Below are positions 46,035 through 54,605 of a stretch of DNA of 64,000 nucleotides, one piece after another. The notes below the pieces were generated by a model. The model had not been told where the DNA came from. It worked only from the letters and a program-made list of their open reading frames with translations, and did not search any database. The number at the start of each line of letters is the position of its first letter. Position 1 is the first letter of the stretch. This DNA comes from an uncultured Butyricicoccus sp. (lineage in GTDB: Bacteria > Bacillota > Clostridia > Oscillospirales > Butyricicoccaceae), in NCBI GenBank assembly GCA_934532985.1, contig CAKTAV010000001.1, forward strand, positions 1 to 64,000. The letters run 5' to 3'. The position numbers and the translations under genes are program-made.

Positions 46035-47441
46035 TCACCCGATCATAATATGTGTCTCCGGATACCGGTACAGCGGCTCCGCCGCACGCGGCGTAAGCAA
46101 ACCCAGTCCCAGTGTCAAAATGCCGACGCGGCCGATATACATCTCGGCAATCAGGCACAGCTGTGACACCGCTGACAGCTTGCTGGTATATCCCATAGAA
46201 AGTCCCACCGTGGCAAACGCTGACGTCGTCTCAAACAGCGCCGGCTTCATCGGAACACCGTCCGCTGCAATCAGTACAAAGGCAGACACCAGTGAAATGC
46301 TGATCCCAAGACAAACCAGCGTCACCGCCGTACGCACCGCCATCGGCGCAATACGTCGATGAAAGACATTCACGTCGCGTTTTCCGGTCAGCGTTGCTAC
46401 CATAGACAGCACGACAATCGCCAGTGTCGTGGTTTTGATGCCGCCCGCCGTCGAGCCAGGTGATCCGCCAATAAACATCAATGCATAGCTCACCAGCGTC
46501 GTGCCGTCGCGCACCGCACCCAGATCCACCGTATTAAAGCCCGCCGTACGGTAGGTCACCGACTGAAACAGCGATGCCATCCATCTCTGCCCCTCGTTCA
46601 TCGTCCCAAGCGTTGCGGGATTGGTTCGCTCACATCCATAAAACAGCAGCGTTCCCGCCAGCAGCAGCATTCCCGTCGTCATAAGCACCAGTCGGGTGTG
46701 CACCGTCAGATGCTTCCATCGCATGCGCCGGGAAACAATTGCCGACGCGACATCTCCCCAGACATAAAACCCAAGACCGCCTACTATAATAAGAAGCAGG
46801 ATTGTCCCGTTTACCACCGGATCATCCACATAGGAGGTCAGGCTGGAAAACGGCGTCTTGACTCCCATCAGGTCAAACCCGGCGTTGCAGAACGCCGAGA
46901 CCGAATGAAACACGCCGCGGTAGATGCCCTCCCACAGTCCAAACTGCGGGACAAAGCGTGTGGACAGCACGACCGCGCCCACACCCTCTAATACAAAGGT
47001 CGTGATCACAACATGTCGTGTCAGCCGAATGACACCGGACAGCTCCTGCATATTCAGCGCCGCGGACATCTCCATGCGCTCGCGCATACTGATTCGCCGC
47101 CCCAGCACAAACGAGACAACCGCCGCGATGCTCAAAAAGCCCAGACCTCCGATTTGAATCAGCGCCAGAATAACACACTGTCCCAGCAGCGACCAGTGGC
47201 TCCATGTATCCACGACAACCAGTCCCGTGACGCACGTTGCGCTTGTTGCCGTAAATACACAGGCAAGCAAATCGGTCTGCGTTCCCGCGCGTGACGACAT
47301 TGGAAGATGCAGCAGCAAGGCACCCAGCACGATGAGCAAGGCAAATCCCAACAATATTTTGCGTGCCGGACGCGGGATATGGCGAAGCCGCGTCTCCTCC
47401 TGCCGTTCAAACAGCCAGTCGCTCATGCGATATCGTTTCAC
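46035..47441 (-). CDS. ktrB: Potassium transporter subunit KtrB/TrkH
   Basis: Membrane channel subunit of a potassium uptake system. 468 residues from GTG 47441 (AGAGGA 7-8 nt upstream). About ten membrane segments and the four pore loops of the SKT family, e.g. TSATCVTGL, SVSAFCNAGFDL, YRTAGFNTVD and TTSAFATVGLS. ktrA follows immediately; the pair forms one operon leading into the rlmB-like gene and dprA. Confidence 0.95.
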   Translation of the reverse strand: MKRYRMSDWLFERQEETRLRHIPRPARKILLGFALLIVLGALLLHLPMSSRAGTQTDLLACVFTATSATCVTGLVVVDTWSHWSLLGQCVILALIQIGGLGFLSIAAVVSFVLGRRISMRERMEMSAALNMQELSGVIRLTRHVVITTFVLEGVGAVVLSTRFVPQFGLWEGIYRGVFHSVSAFCNAGFDLMGVKTPFSSLTSYVDDPVVNGTILLLIIVGGLGFYVWGDVASAIVSRRMRWKHLTVHTRLVLMTTGMLLLAGTLLFYGCERTNPATLGTMNEGQRWMASLFQSVTYRTAGFNTVDLGAVRDGTTLVSYALMFIGGSPGSTAGGIKTTTLAIVVLSMVATLTGKRDVNVFHRRIAPMAVRTAVTLVCLGISISLVSAFVLIAADGVPMKPALFETTSAFATVGLSMGYTSKLSAVSQLCLIAEMYIGRVGILTLGLGLLTPRAAEPLYRYPETHIMIG

Positions 47442-48205
47442 AGCTATTCCTCTTTTCCATAACTCTGCCCTATGTGCACAGTCTCATCGACTCTTTTATG
47501 CAGTTTTTCCCCTGCAATACGGTTTCTAATACTGTAGTAACTATAATAACAGAGCCATTTCATGGATTCAAGCACTGCATTTTGCAAAATCCCTCTTACC
47601 GAAATGCAGCAAAATTCATCACACACAACAAAATATAAACACGTATTATTAGGCAGACTGACTAATCTTTCGTCATTTATTCCTCACTTGTTTCGCTTTT
47701 TAGCCTAAAAATCCGCACAAATCCTTTTTCCTTAATTTTTTCTTTTTCCCTGTAAAAACATGTTTTAGCCGAAGAAATAGTTATCGATTCCCTGTAAATC
47801 TCAGTAAATTTGACTTCTAGCGTACCGAATTGTTTCGTCATATTTACTACAAGTTGCATAAATTTTTGAAAATTTTATCGAAATTTTTCACATTTATATG
47901 AGAATGTGCAAAGCTGACATGAGGATTGGCAAAATACGTTTTCCGCAATCTGTTACAATGTACAAAAAGGAAGTACTTCATCAAACAATATTGAGTTATT
48001 TCAACAACTTAGAGCGTTTCCAAGCGATCTAAGAGGGACTCAAACCAGATTCAATATCATTAAGTCAATAACAGGTTTATCACGAAAAGTCCGAAAAATG
48101 TTGTCGTTGCGTTGCAAAAAGTCACACTTTACGCATAGCATGCCCACATCTCTCTTTGTGTTTTACCTGTTGTGTATTCACACTATGAAAATAGGAGGCG
48201 TTAAT
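47442..48205. other. Long AT-rich intergenic region upstream of the flavin/Fe-S operon
   Basis: Divergent spacer of 764 nt, clearly richer in A+T than its surroundings. An inverted repeat CTTAGA/TCTAAG (48008-48013 and 48028-48033) lies about 175 nt before the first gene. Small open frames (e.g. 47677-47859) lack ribosome sites. I could not find a confident sigma-A or sigma-54 promoter. It probably holds the control regions of both ktrB and the operon. Confidence 0.5.
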
Positions 48206-48523
48206 GTGAGGACTATTACTGAACATCCGGTTCTCAATTATGAGCACGGCCCGATCGTCGAGTTCACATTTGAGGGAACCACATTACAAGGCTACGAGGG
48301 AGAGCCGATTGCTGCTGCTCTCCATGCTAATGGTGTTCGCAAGCTGCGTGTACACAGAGGCCGTCCGAGAGGATTCTTCTGTGCTATCGGCAACTGTTCT
48401 TCCTGCTTGATGGAAGTAAACGGCATCCCGAACGTTCGAGTATGTGTTGAGCCGCTCAAGGCTGGAATGGAAGTTAAGCTCCAGACGGGCAGCGGCTCTA
48501 TTATGGGAGGTGACAACGCATGA
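48206..48523 (+). CDS. [2Fe-2S] subunit of a flavin dehydrogenase complex (HcnA-like)
   Basis: 105 residues from GTG 48206 (TAGGAGG upstream). A Fer2_4 ferredoxin domain with Cys59, Cys64, Cys67 and Cys80 (FFCAIGNCSSCLMEVNG, then RVCVEP). It corresponds to HcnA of hydrogen cyanide synthase and to the N-terminal part of sarcosine oxidase alpha. It should pass electrons within the complex formed with the next four products. Overlaps the next gene by 4 nt (ATGA). Five genes in a row with spacing under 20 nt form one operon. Codon bias is ribosomal-protein-like. Confidence 0.88.
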   Translation: MRTITEHPVLNYEHGPIVEFTFEGTTLQGYEGEPIAAALHANGVRKLRVHRGRPRGFFCAIGNCSSCLMEVNGIPNVRVCVEPLKAGMEVKLQTGSGSIMGGDNA

Positions 48524-49593
48524 AATTCTGTGATGTAGTTGTTATCGGCGGCGGCCCGGCTGGCATGAGTGCTGCACTGAACGCAGCAGACGCTGGCGTA
48601 CGCGTTGTAATTATGGATCGTAACGCAGAGCTGGGCGGTCAGCTGATCAAGCAGACCCATAAGTTCTTCGGTTCTGAGCATCAGCATGCTGGCACTCGCG
48701 GCATCGAGATCGTCAAAATGCTTCGTGAGCAGATTTACTCCCATCCGCGCATCGAAGTTCATACCGAGACCGACGTTCTGGGTATTTATGATGACCGCGT
48801 TATCTCTTATGAAGATCATGGTGTTTACAGCCGTCTGACCGCTGAGAAGATCATCATCTCCACCGGCGCACAGGAAAAGATGCTCCAGTTCGAGAACAAC
48901 GACCTTCCGGGTGTTTACGGCGCAGGCGCAATCCAGACCCTGATGAACGTATACGGCATCCAGCCGGGTTCCAAGGTTCTGATGATCGGCGCTGGTAATA
49001 TCGGCCTGATCGTTACCTATCAGCTGCTGCAGGCAGGCGTTGACGTTGTTGCTATCGTTGAGGCTGCTCCGCGTATCGGCGGCTATAAGGTTCACGCTTC
49101 CAAGGTTCGTCGTATGGGCGTTCCGATCTACACGCAGACCACTTGTGTCGCTGCTCTGGGCGAAGACTATGTAACCGGCGCTGTTCTGGCTGACATGGAC
49201 GACAAGTTCCAGGTAGTTGAGGGCACCGAGCGTGAGATCGAAGTTGACACCATCTGCTTGGCAGTTGGCCTGTCCCCGCTGTACGAACTGATCTCTCAGA
49301 CCCATTGCAAGATGTACTACATCCCGCAGCTGGGCGGCTTCGTTCCGGCTCGTGATGAGAACCTGGAGACCACCGCAAAGGGCGTTTATGTCGCTGGCGA
49401 CGTATCCTGCATCGAAGAAGCTACCGCAGCTATGATCGAAGGCAGCATCGCTGGTGTAGCCGCTGCAATTTCTACCGGTATGAATCATCCGGAAGTTCTT
49501 GCAAAGCGCGAAGACTACATTGCGCAGCTGGCTGATCTCCGTGCAGGTAAGACTGGTGCTAAGATCCGCAATGGTCTGGCAATGATGGACTAA
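48520..49593 (+). CDS. FAD/NAD-binding oxidoreductase subunit (HcnB / sarcosine oxidase alpha-like)
   Basis: 357 residues of the Pyr_redox_2 fold: FAD site VVVIGGGPAGMSAAL (6-20), second dinucleotide site VLMIGAGNIGLIV (about 156-168) and the C-terminal FAD motif GVYVAGDVSCIEEA (about 288-301). It matches HcnB and the middle of sarcosine oxidase alpha or the alpha subunit of archaeal dye-linked proline dehydrogenase. It lacks the C-terminal BFD domain of some relatives, which here is a separate gene. Likely role: moving electrons between the substrate-oxidising subunit and a carrier. Substrate unknown. Confidence 0.88.
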   Translation: MKFCDVVVIGGGPAGMSAALNAADAGVRVVIMDRNAELGGQLIKQTHKFFGSEHQHAGTRGIEIVKMLREQIYSHPRIEVHTETDVLGIYDDRVISYEDHGVYSRLTAEKIIISTGAQEKMLQFENNDLPGVYGAGAIQTLMNVYGIQPGSKVLMIGAGNIGLIVTYQLLQAGVDVVAIVEAAPRIGGYKVHASKVRRMGVPIYTQTTCVAALGEDYVTGAVLADMDDKFQVVEGTEREIEVDTICLAVGLSPLYELISQTHCKMYYIPQLGGFVPARDENLETTAKGVYVAGDVSCIEEATAAMIEGSIAGVAAAISTGMNHPEVLAKREDYIAQLADLRAGKTGAKIRNGLAMMD

Positions 49594-49608
49594 GAGGAGG
49601 AATAAGAA

Positions 49609-50097
49609 GTGGCTGTGACATTAGAAAACTCCGGCATCGCTAGCCGTGAAATGTTTGAAGCGCTCTTGCCCTCTGCTGAGCGGAGAGCTAAGGGTCCGTA
49701 CGTAGTCATGGAATGCTATGAAGATATTCCGTGCAACCCGTGCAAGACGAGCTGCAAGTTTAATGCAGTAAAGATGGACACTCTGAACGCGTGCCCGGAA
49801 CCGATTTATGATGACTGCACCGGATGCGGCAACTGTGTTGCTAAATGCCCGGGTCTGGCATGTTTTGTAATTAATGAGACCGTTGGCGACGGCAAGATCG
49901 ACATTACCTTCCCGTATGAGATCTGCCCGCTGCCGAAGAAGGGCGACATCGTTGACGCTCTCGGTCGTGACGGCTCTGTTGTTGGCAAGGCTGAAATCAT
50001 TAGAGTTTTGGACAGCGCTCGCATGGATCATACCAACGTTATCACCATGCGCGTCGATGCTGACCTCATCTATGATGCCCGCAACATTAAGTTTTGA
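49609..50097 (+). CDS. 4Fe-4S dicluster ferredoxin subunit
   Basis: 162 residues from GTG 49609 (AGAGGAGG upstream). Cys pattern: Cys42, 45, 49 and 62 (IPCNPCKTSC) and Cys70, 73, 76 and 80 (DDCTGCGNCVAKC), plus Cys85 and Cys102. This fits a ferredoxin with two [4Fe-4S] clusters followed by a beta-rich extension (about 95-162). It probably links the flavin subunits to a ferredoxin or membrane acceptor in this anaerobe. Such a subunit is found with proline dehydrogenase-type complexes but not with Hcn proteins. Confidence 0.88.
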   Translation: MAVTLENSGIASREMFEALLPSAERRAKGPYVVMECYEDIPCNPCKTSCKFNAVKMDTLNACPEPIYDDCTGCGNCVAKCPGLACFVINETVGDGKIDITFPYEICPLPKKGDIVDALGRDGSVVGKAEIIRVLDSARMDHTNVITMRVDADLIYDARNIKF

Positions 50098-50112
50098 AAG
50101 GAGGACGACATA

Positions 50113-50385
50113 ATGGACGAAAGCAAAATCATCCTCTGCCGTTGTGAAAATGTATCTCTGGCGGATCTGCACGCACTGCTGGATTCTGGCCTTGACAATA
50201 TGCAGGAGATTAAGAAGACCTGTCGTTGCACGATGGGTCCGTGCCAGGGTCGTACCTGCAAGGAAATGATCGCTCGCGAAATCGCGAATTATCTTGGAGT
50301 AAAGGTTGACGATCTGGATATTCCGGTTAGCCGTATCCCGATCAAGCCGATCACGTTTGGACAGATCGTTGGAGGTGACATCTAA
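50113..50385 (+). CDS. BFD-like [2Fe-2S] subunit
   Basis: 90 residues with a Fer2_BFD domain: Cys9 and Cys11 (ILCRCENV), and Cys39, Cys44 and Cys49 (CTMGPCQGRTC). In related enzymes this domain is fused to the HcnB-like or glycerol-dehydrogenase subunit; here it stands alone. AAAGGAGG precedes the ATG. It ends one base before the next start codon. Confidence 0.88.
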   Translation: MDESKIILCRCENVSLADLHALLDSGLDNMQEIKKTCRCTMGPCQGRTCKEMIAREIANYLGVKVDDLDIPVSRIPIKPITFGQIVGGDI

Positions 50386-50386
50386 C

Positions 50387-51541
50387 ATGAAAAAGACAGC
50401 TGATGTTGTAGTAATCGGCGGCGGCAACGCCGGTACTTCCGCTGCGTATCACCTCGCGAAGGCGGGCGTCAAGAATGTTGTTCTGGTAGAGCAGCAGTAC
50501 ACCCCGTTTGGCGGTTCTGGACGCTGTGCAGCAATGTTCCGTGCACAGTTTGCAACCGAAGCCCTGCTCCGTGTTGCTCGTCTGTCCATTGATGAGTTCG
50601 ATGTTTTGGGTGAAATGACCGGTTATGGCGACTTGGAAATCTCCAAGGGCGGCTACCTGCTCCCGTTCTACACGGAAGAGCAGAAGAAGCAGGCAGAAGC
50701 TAACGTTGCTCTGCAAAGAAAGTTCGGCTTCGATTCTTATGTTCTGGATCCTCAGGGCTGTAAGGAAGTTTCTCCGTATCTGGATGTTAACGATGGCATG
50801 CTCGGCGGCACCTGGAACACCGACGAGGGCGTTATCAACCCGATGAAGATCGCCCTGAGCTACAAGTATGCGGCTCAGAAGATGGGCGTTGAATTCTATA
50901 ACTACACCAAGGTTACGGGCATCCGTGTTGAGAACGGCGAAGTTCAGGCTGTGGAGACCGATAAGGGTGACATCGAGACCCATTGCGTAGTAAACGCTGC
51001 TGGCGAGTGGGGCAAGTTCATCGGCCGTATGGCTGGCGTATCTATCCCGCTGGAGCCGGAGAAGCATCAGATCGTTGTTACCGAGCCGCTCGAATACATC
51101 AAGGCTCCGATGATCTATTCTCTGAACAAGTGGCATACCTACATCGTACAGGTTAAGCACGGTGGCTTCCTCTGCGGCTGGTCCGATCCAGACGTTGAGG
51201 CTGGCGTTATCGACTTCAAGCCAGAGTGGAAGGTTCTCGAAGAGATCGCTCGTCGCTGCACCATCCAGGTACCGGCACTGAAGGACGTTCGCATCATCCG
51301 TCACTGGGCTGGTCAGTACGGCAATCTGCCGGACCACTCCATCGTTGTCGGCGAAGCTCCAAATGTGAAGGGCTTCTTCCACTCCTTGGGCGCTACCAAG
51401 GCTACCATGTTTGCACCGGGCCTCGGCATCCTCGCTGCTGGCGCAGTTGTTGGCGATACCTCTATGGTACCGGACATGCAGCCGTACACGCTGGATCGTT
51501 TCGAAAAGGGCATCCTGATTCACGACCCGGCTCTGCTGTAA
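50387..51541 (+). CDS. FAD-dependent amine/imino acid dehydrogenase subunit (HcnC / sarcosine oxidase beta-like)
   Basis: 384 residues of the DAO fold: FAD site VVVIGGGNAGTSAAYHLA (about 7-24), the family segment NAAGEWGKFIGRMAGV (about 204-219) and the C-terminal FAD-pocket region GATKATMFAPGLG. This subunit should hold the substrate site, oxidising the C-N bond of a secondary amine such as proline, hydroxyproline, sarcosine or an opine. The substrate cannot be read from the sequence. I use ATG 50387, 1 nt after the previous stop; the frame is open further upstream. It is followed by a strong terminator. Confidence 0.88.
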   Translation: MKKTADVVVIGGGNAGTSAAYHLAKAGVKNVVLVEQQYTPFGGSGRCAAMFRAQFATEALLRVARLSIDEFDVLGEMTGYGDLEISKGGYLLPFYTEEQKKQAEANVALQRKFGFDSYVLDPQGCKEVSPYLDVNDGMLGGTWNTDEGVINPMKIALSYKYAAQKMGVEFYNYTKVTGIRVENGEVQAVETDKGDIETHCVVNAAGEWGKFIGRMAGVSIPLEPEKHQIVVTEPLEYIKAPMIYSLNKWHTYIVQVKHGGFLCGWSDPDVEAGVIDFKPEWKVLEEIARRCTIQVPALKDVRIIRHWAGQYGNLPDHSIVVGEAPNVKGFFHSLGATKATMFAPGLGILAAGAVVGDTSMVPDMQPYTLDRFEKGILIHDPALL

Positions 51542-51603
51542 TTCTCATCTTGATTCGGACTGCTGAACGATATTATCCTTCCTATTGATTAGCAGGTAAA
51601 TAT

Positions 51604-51659
51604 ACAGGCATAGGTTGACATGCTCCGGCCAGAGTATGTCGCCTATGTCTGTTTTTTTA
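51604..51659 (+). terminator. Rho-independent terminator of the flavin/Fe-S operon
   Basis: Long stem (ACAGGCATAGG with CCTATGTCTGT plus inner pairing GACAT/ATGTC) followed by seven Ts. The remaining 200 nt to the next gene are AT-rich with no recognised element. Confidence 0.85.
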
Positions 51660-51859
51660 TTTTCCAAAGTGCAATATTTTCTTGCGCTTTTCATTCCATA
51701 AAGCTTTGAAAATAGTTTGTTTTCTTGTGTTTATTTGTCATTTTGTTGATATATTATTGACGAAATCGTCGAATAGGAGTAAAATAACAATGTACTGGGA
51801 ACACTATGTTTCCCGCAAGATTTCTATTGGCGCAGAAAAATGTCATGGAGTTGAGTAAC

Positions 51860-52780
51860 ATGTATAAGACAAATTTTGATTTCATCGTCGAGCATGCCAA
51901 GGCATCGCTCAAGCCGCTTCGCGTTGCCGTAGCCGGTGCAGATTCCGAAAACATTCTGCTGGGCACATTTGATGCCGTAGACGCAGGTTTTATGGAAGCT
52001 ATCCTGGTCGGCAATGAAGGAAAAATCACTGCCCTGCTGAAGAAGTTAAATCTGGCGGACAAGCCCTATACGTTGGTCGCAGAGAACGACGAAAACGCCG
52101 TCGTTCAGACCTCCATTGACCTGATCCGCAGCGGCAAGGCAGACGCTCTGCTGCGCGGCAGCACACAGACGCGTGATTTCTTGCTGCCGATTCTGGATAA
52201 GAAGAACGGTCTGGTTCCGGCTGGCAATCTGTTGACGCATATTGCCCTGCTCAAGCTGCCGGATTATGACCGTCTGCTCGCCATTTCCGACGTAACCATG
52301 TTGGTTCGTCCGAATATCAGCGAGCGCAAAAAGGTTGTCCAGAACATGGTGCATACCCTGAAGGCACTTGGCTATGAGCATCCGAATATCGCCCTGCTGT
52401 CGCTGGTGGAAACTCCGGCGTTCCATATGCCGGATACGATCGAGTCCCAGACCATTGTGCATGACCATCACGATACGCCAATTGCTGATTGTGAACTGGT
52501 TGGCCCGATCGCATACGATCTGATTATCAGCAAGGAAGCGGCTCGTCTGAAGAATTATGACTGCCCGCTGTGCGGTGAGTTTGACGGCATTGTCGTTCCA
52601 AATCTGCTGGCTGGCAACCTGCTGGTCAAGGCATTGCAGATGCACGATCATTGCGTCAGCTGTGGTGTTATTGTCGGCGCGAATGTCCCGATCGCAATCA
52701 CCTCCCGTTCGGATAGCCGCGAGAAGGTATTCCTCTCTTTGGCTGCTTGCGCTGCAATTCCGGCACAGAGTGCAGAATAA
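51860..52780 (+). CDS. Phosphate acyltransferase (phosphate butyryltransferase-like)
   Basis: 306 residues of the PTA/PTB family: VAVAGADSENILLGT near the N-terminus, GKADALLRGSTQTRDFL (about 94-110), VGPIAYDLIISKEAA and VVPNLLAGNLLVKAL. It would interconvert an acyl-CoA and an acyl-phosphate. Length fits phosphate butyryltransferase (about 300), but no butyrate or acetate kinase follows, so its acyl partner is open. I chose ATG 51860 (GGAG 9 nt upstream) over 51845. It is a single-gene unit with its own terminator, next to the flavin/Fe-S operon, and has the same codon style. Confidence 0.85.
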   Translation: MYKTNFDFIVEHAKASLKPLRVAVAGADSENILLGTFDAVDAGFMEAILVGNEGKITALLKKLNLADKPYTLVAENDENAVVQTSIDLIRSGKADALLRGSTQTRDFLLPILDKKNGLVPAGNLLTHIALLKLPDYDRLLAISDVTMLVRPNISERKKVVQNMVHTLKALGYEHPNIALLSLVETPAFHMPDTIESQTIVHDHHDTPIADCELVGPIAYDLIISKEAARLKNYDCPLCGEFDGIVVPNLLAGNLLVKALQMHDHCVSCGVIVGANVPIAITSRSDSREKVFLSLAACAAIPAQSAE

Positions 52781-52801
52781 ACTTTTACTCAGGTTGTTTC
52801 A

Positions 52802-52837
52802 AAGCCCTATCCTGTTTTGTTCAGGATAGGGCTTTTT
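52802..52837 (+). terminator. Rho-independent terminator
   Basis: AAGCCCTATCCTG/CAGGATAGGGCTT stem with TTTTT after the acyltransferase gene. Confidence 0.92.
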
Positions 52838-52857
52838 AATTTCTCTAACTATGATGA

Positions 52858-53745
52858 TTAGATTTCGCTCAATAACGTTCCAATATCCGCATCTAGGCAA
52901 ATAGACTGCCGTTCGATTTCCCGTGGACACGCTGCTTGTCCTTGATTGATGCAGACATAGGTGGCATCCGGATTTTTCGCTGTTATGCGCCAGAAGGGAT
53001 ATTTGATAATCACCGGCGTATTATATCCCACTCCAAGCTCTAAAAGCAGCGTTTTCATATGCGCGTGCCGCCTCAGAAAGTCAGAATACCCCTTCGCCGC
53101 TCGATGCCATCCGGTGTCCTCGACAAAGGTATCATCGGCACGAAGATTCATACTCATCGGCTTTCCACACTTCGGGCAGTGCGGCACCAATTCCTTTGGA
53201 ATAAAACGTTCCACCACAGCATTCTTTGGCAGTGTCAGCGTTCCGCCTGCTTCAATTCGGAAGTTTTGCGTCAACAGCATGTCGCGAATAATGCTTTCAT
53301 TGTCATAGGTTTCCACATGGCATGGCACGCTACATTGAAACAGACCATAGTCCCCCTGCGTGTAAAACAGACGCCGTTTGTCAAACCCCACTTTCTGAAA
53401 GCAGTGATCAACATTCGTGGTTACCACAAAATAATCCTTCTCGCGAACCAGCTCATAGAGCTGTTCATAGACTGGTTTAGGTGCATTTTGATAGCGATTG
53501 ATGTAAATATAGCGGCTCCAATACGCCCAAAATTCTTCCTGCGTTTGATAAGGATAAAACCCGCCTGCATACATATCCGAAAAGCCATATTCCTGTGCAA
53601 AATCCGAAAAATAGGTCTGGAACCGTTCTCCTTGATACTCAAATCCTGCGGAAGCGGAAAGGCCAGCTCCCGCGCCGATAATCACGGCCTCCGCCTGTTC
53701 CAGTGCTTTCCGTATCTGTTCCTTCTGCTTGGAGTAATTTTTCAT
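52858..53745 (-). CDS. Class M sirtuin (SirTM), probable protein ADP-ribosyltransferase
   Basis: 295 residues from ATG 53745. NAD site IIGAGAGLSASAGF and TTNVDHCFQ are present, but the canonical deacetylase His is replaced in TQGDYG, the hallmark of class M sirtuins, which ADP-ribosylate proteins. A CxxC pair (HCPKCGKP) and an upstream Cys pair (QCSVPC) may bind zinc. In other Firmicutes and in fungi, SirTM is linked with a macrodomain and with GcvH-L and a lipoate ligase and answers oxidative stress. Here only the macrodomain partner is present. Its start lies inside the macrodomain gene (107-nt overlap). Confidence 0.88.
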   Translation of the reverse strand: MKNYSKQKEQIRKALEQAEAVIIGAGAGLSASAGFEYQGERFQTYFSDFAQEYGFSDMYAGGFYPYQTQEEFWAYWSRYIYINRYQNAPKPVYEQLYELVREKDYFVVTTNVDHCFQKVGFDKRRLFYTQGDYGLFQCSVPCHVETYDNESIIRDMLLTQNFRIEAGGTLTLPKNAVVERFIPKELVPHCPKCGKPMSMNLRADDTFVEDTGWHRAAKGYSDFLRRHAHMKTLLLELGVGYNTPVIIKYPFWRITAKNPDATYVCINQGQAACPREIERQSICLDADIGTLLSEI

Positions 53746-54511
53746 AGATCGCTCTGTCCTCATCTTTGAAAACATTAAATATCACCCGTTTCACACTCGT
53801 CGCCTTCTGCATAAATTTCCGCACTGTCTGTACTGCAATTTCTGCCGCCAACTCATTGGGAAAATGAAATTCTCCGGTAGAAATACAGCAAAACGCAACG
53901 CTTTCCAGACCATGCTCCTCCGCCAGCTCCAAACAGGATTGATAGCAGGATTCCAACAACACGCGGTCGTTTTTTGTGACCGTTCCGGAAATAATCGGAC
54001 CCACTGTGTGCAGGACATATCGGCACGGTAAATTAAATGCCGATGTGATCTTTGCACTGCCCGCTGGCTCGGCATGTCCCTGTCGCTGCATGATTTGCTC
54101 GCACGTCCAGCGCAGCTGCATTCCCGCATAGGTGTGAATGCAATTGTCAATACAGCAATGATTTGGGATATAACAGCCTGTCATTCCGCTATTAGCAGCA
54201 TTCACAATGGCATCACAGCGCAGTGTCGTGATATCGCCCTGCCAGAGGCACAGGCTTCCCTCTCCTATCTGTTGTTTCACCGGGAGTTCCGCAGAATCCA
54301 CCGTTCCCTTTTGCTTACTTCTCTCCTGCAAATAGGCATCCTGCACTTTCAATACCTTTGCCGGAATAGCTTTGGGCAGGCGAATATTCATCAGGCCTCG
54401 CAGGAGCTGTCTCTGTTCTTCTTCCCCGGCAGGCAGTTCCAAGCCACGATCTTGCGTATTTTCCTGTAGCAGAGCACTCATCAAATATTCCCGTCGCTGT
54501 TGCTGGTTCAT
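53639..54511 (-). CDS. Zinc-dependent macrodomain protein-ADP-ribose hydrolase
   Basis: 290 residues from ATG 54511 (GAGGGAG upstream). An N-terminal helical extension (about 1-95, with LRGLMNIRLPKAIP) precedes a macrodomain with DAIVNAANSGMTG and the zinc-binding GCYIPNHCCIDNCIH (Cys-His-Cys), then GSAKITSAFNLP and CCISTGEFHFP. It should remove ADP-ribose placed by the sirtuin. Homologues end near the EKLL motif; this frame runs about 30 residues further into the sirtuin gene, with a Gly/Arg-rich tail (GTGGGRDYRRGS) read from sirtuin sequence, so the true stop has probably been lost or the genes overlap. Confidence 0.88.
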   Translation of the reverse strand: MNQQQRREYLMSALLQENTQDRGLELPAGEEEQRQLLRGLMNIRLPKAIPAKVLKVQDAYLQERSKQKGTVDSAELPVKQQIGEGSLCLWQGDITTLRCDAIVNAANSGMTGCYIPNHCCIDNCIHTYAGMQLRWTCEQIMQRQGHAEPAGSAKITSAFNLPCRYVLHTVGPIISGTVTKNDRVLLESCYQSCLELAEEHGLESVAFCCISTGEFHFPNELAAEIAVQTVRKFMQKATSVKRVIFNVFKDEDRAIYEKLLQAEGTDTESTGTGGGRDYRRGSWPFRFRRI

Positions 54512-54552
54512 TGTGTCTCCCTCTTTTCCATAGCCATATGTTCTTGCGATAA

Positions 54553-54591
54553 CCGAGCCTCCACGATTGCGGACGCGGAGGCTCGGTTTGT
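54553..54591. terminator. Hairpin terminator between PPOX and macrodomain genes
   Basis: CCGAGCCTCC/GGAGGCTCGG, a perfect 10-bp stem; T-rich sequence follows mainly in the plus direction, so minus-strand activity is uncertain. Confidence 0.6.
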
Positions 54592-54605
54592 CATACCTGC
54601 TATTC

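Noticed and set aside
47677..47859. 60-codon minus-strand frame in the AT-rich spacer
   Set aside because: No ribosome site, very Lys/Ile/Phe-rich from AT bias, no known motif.
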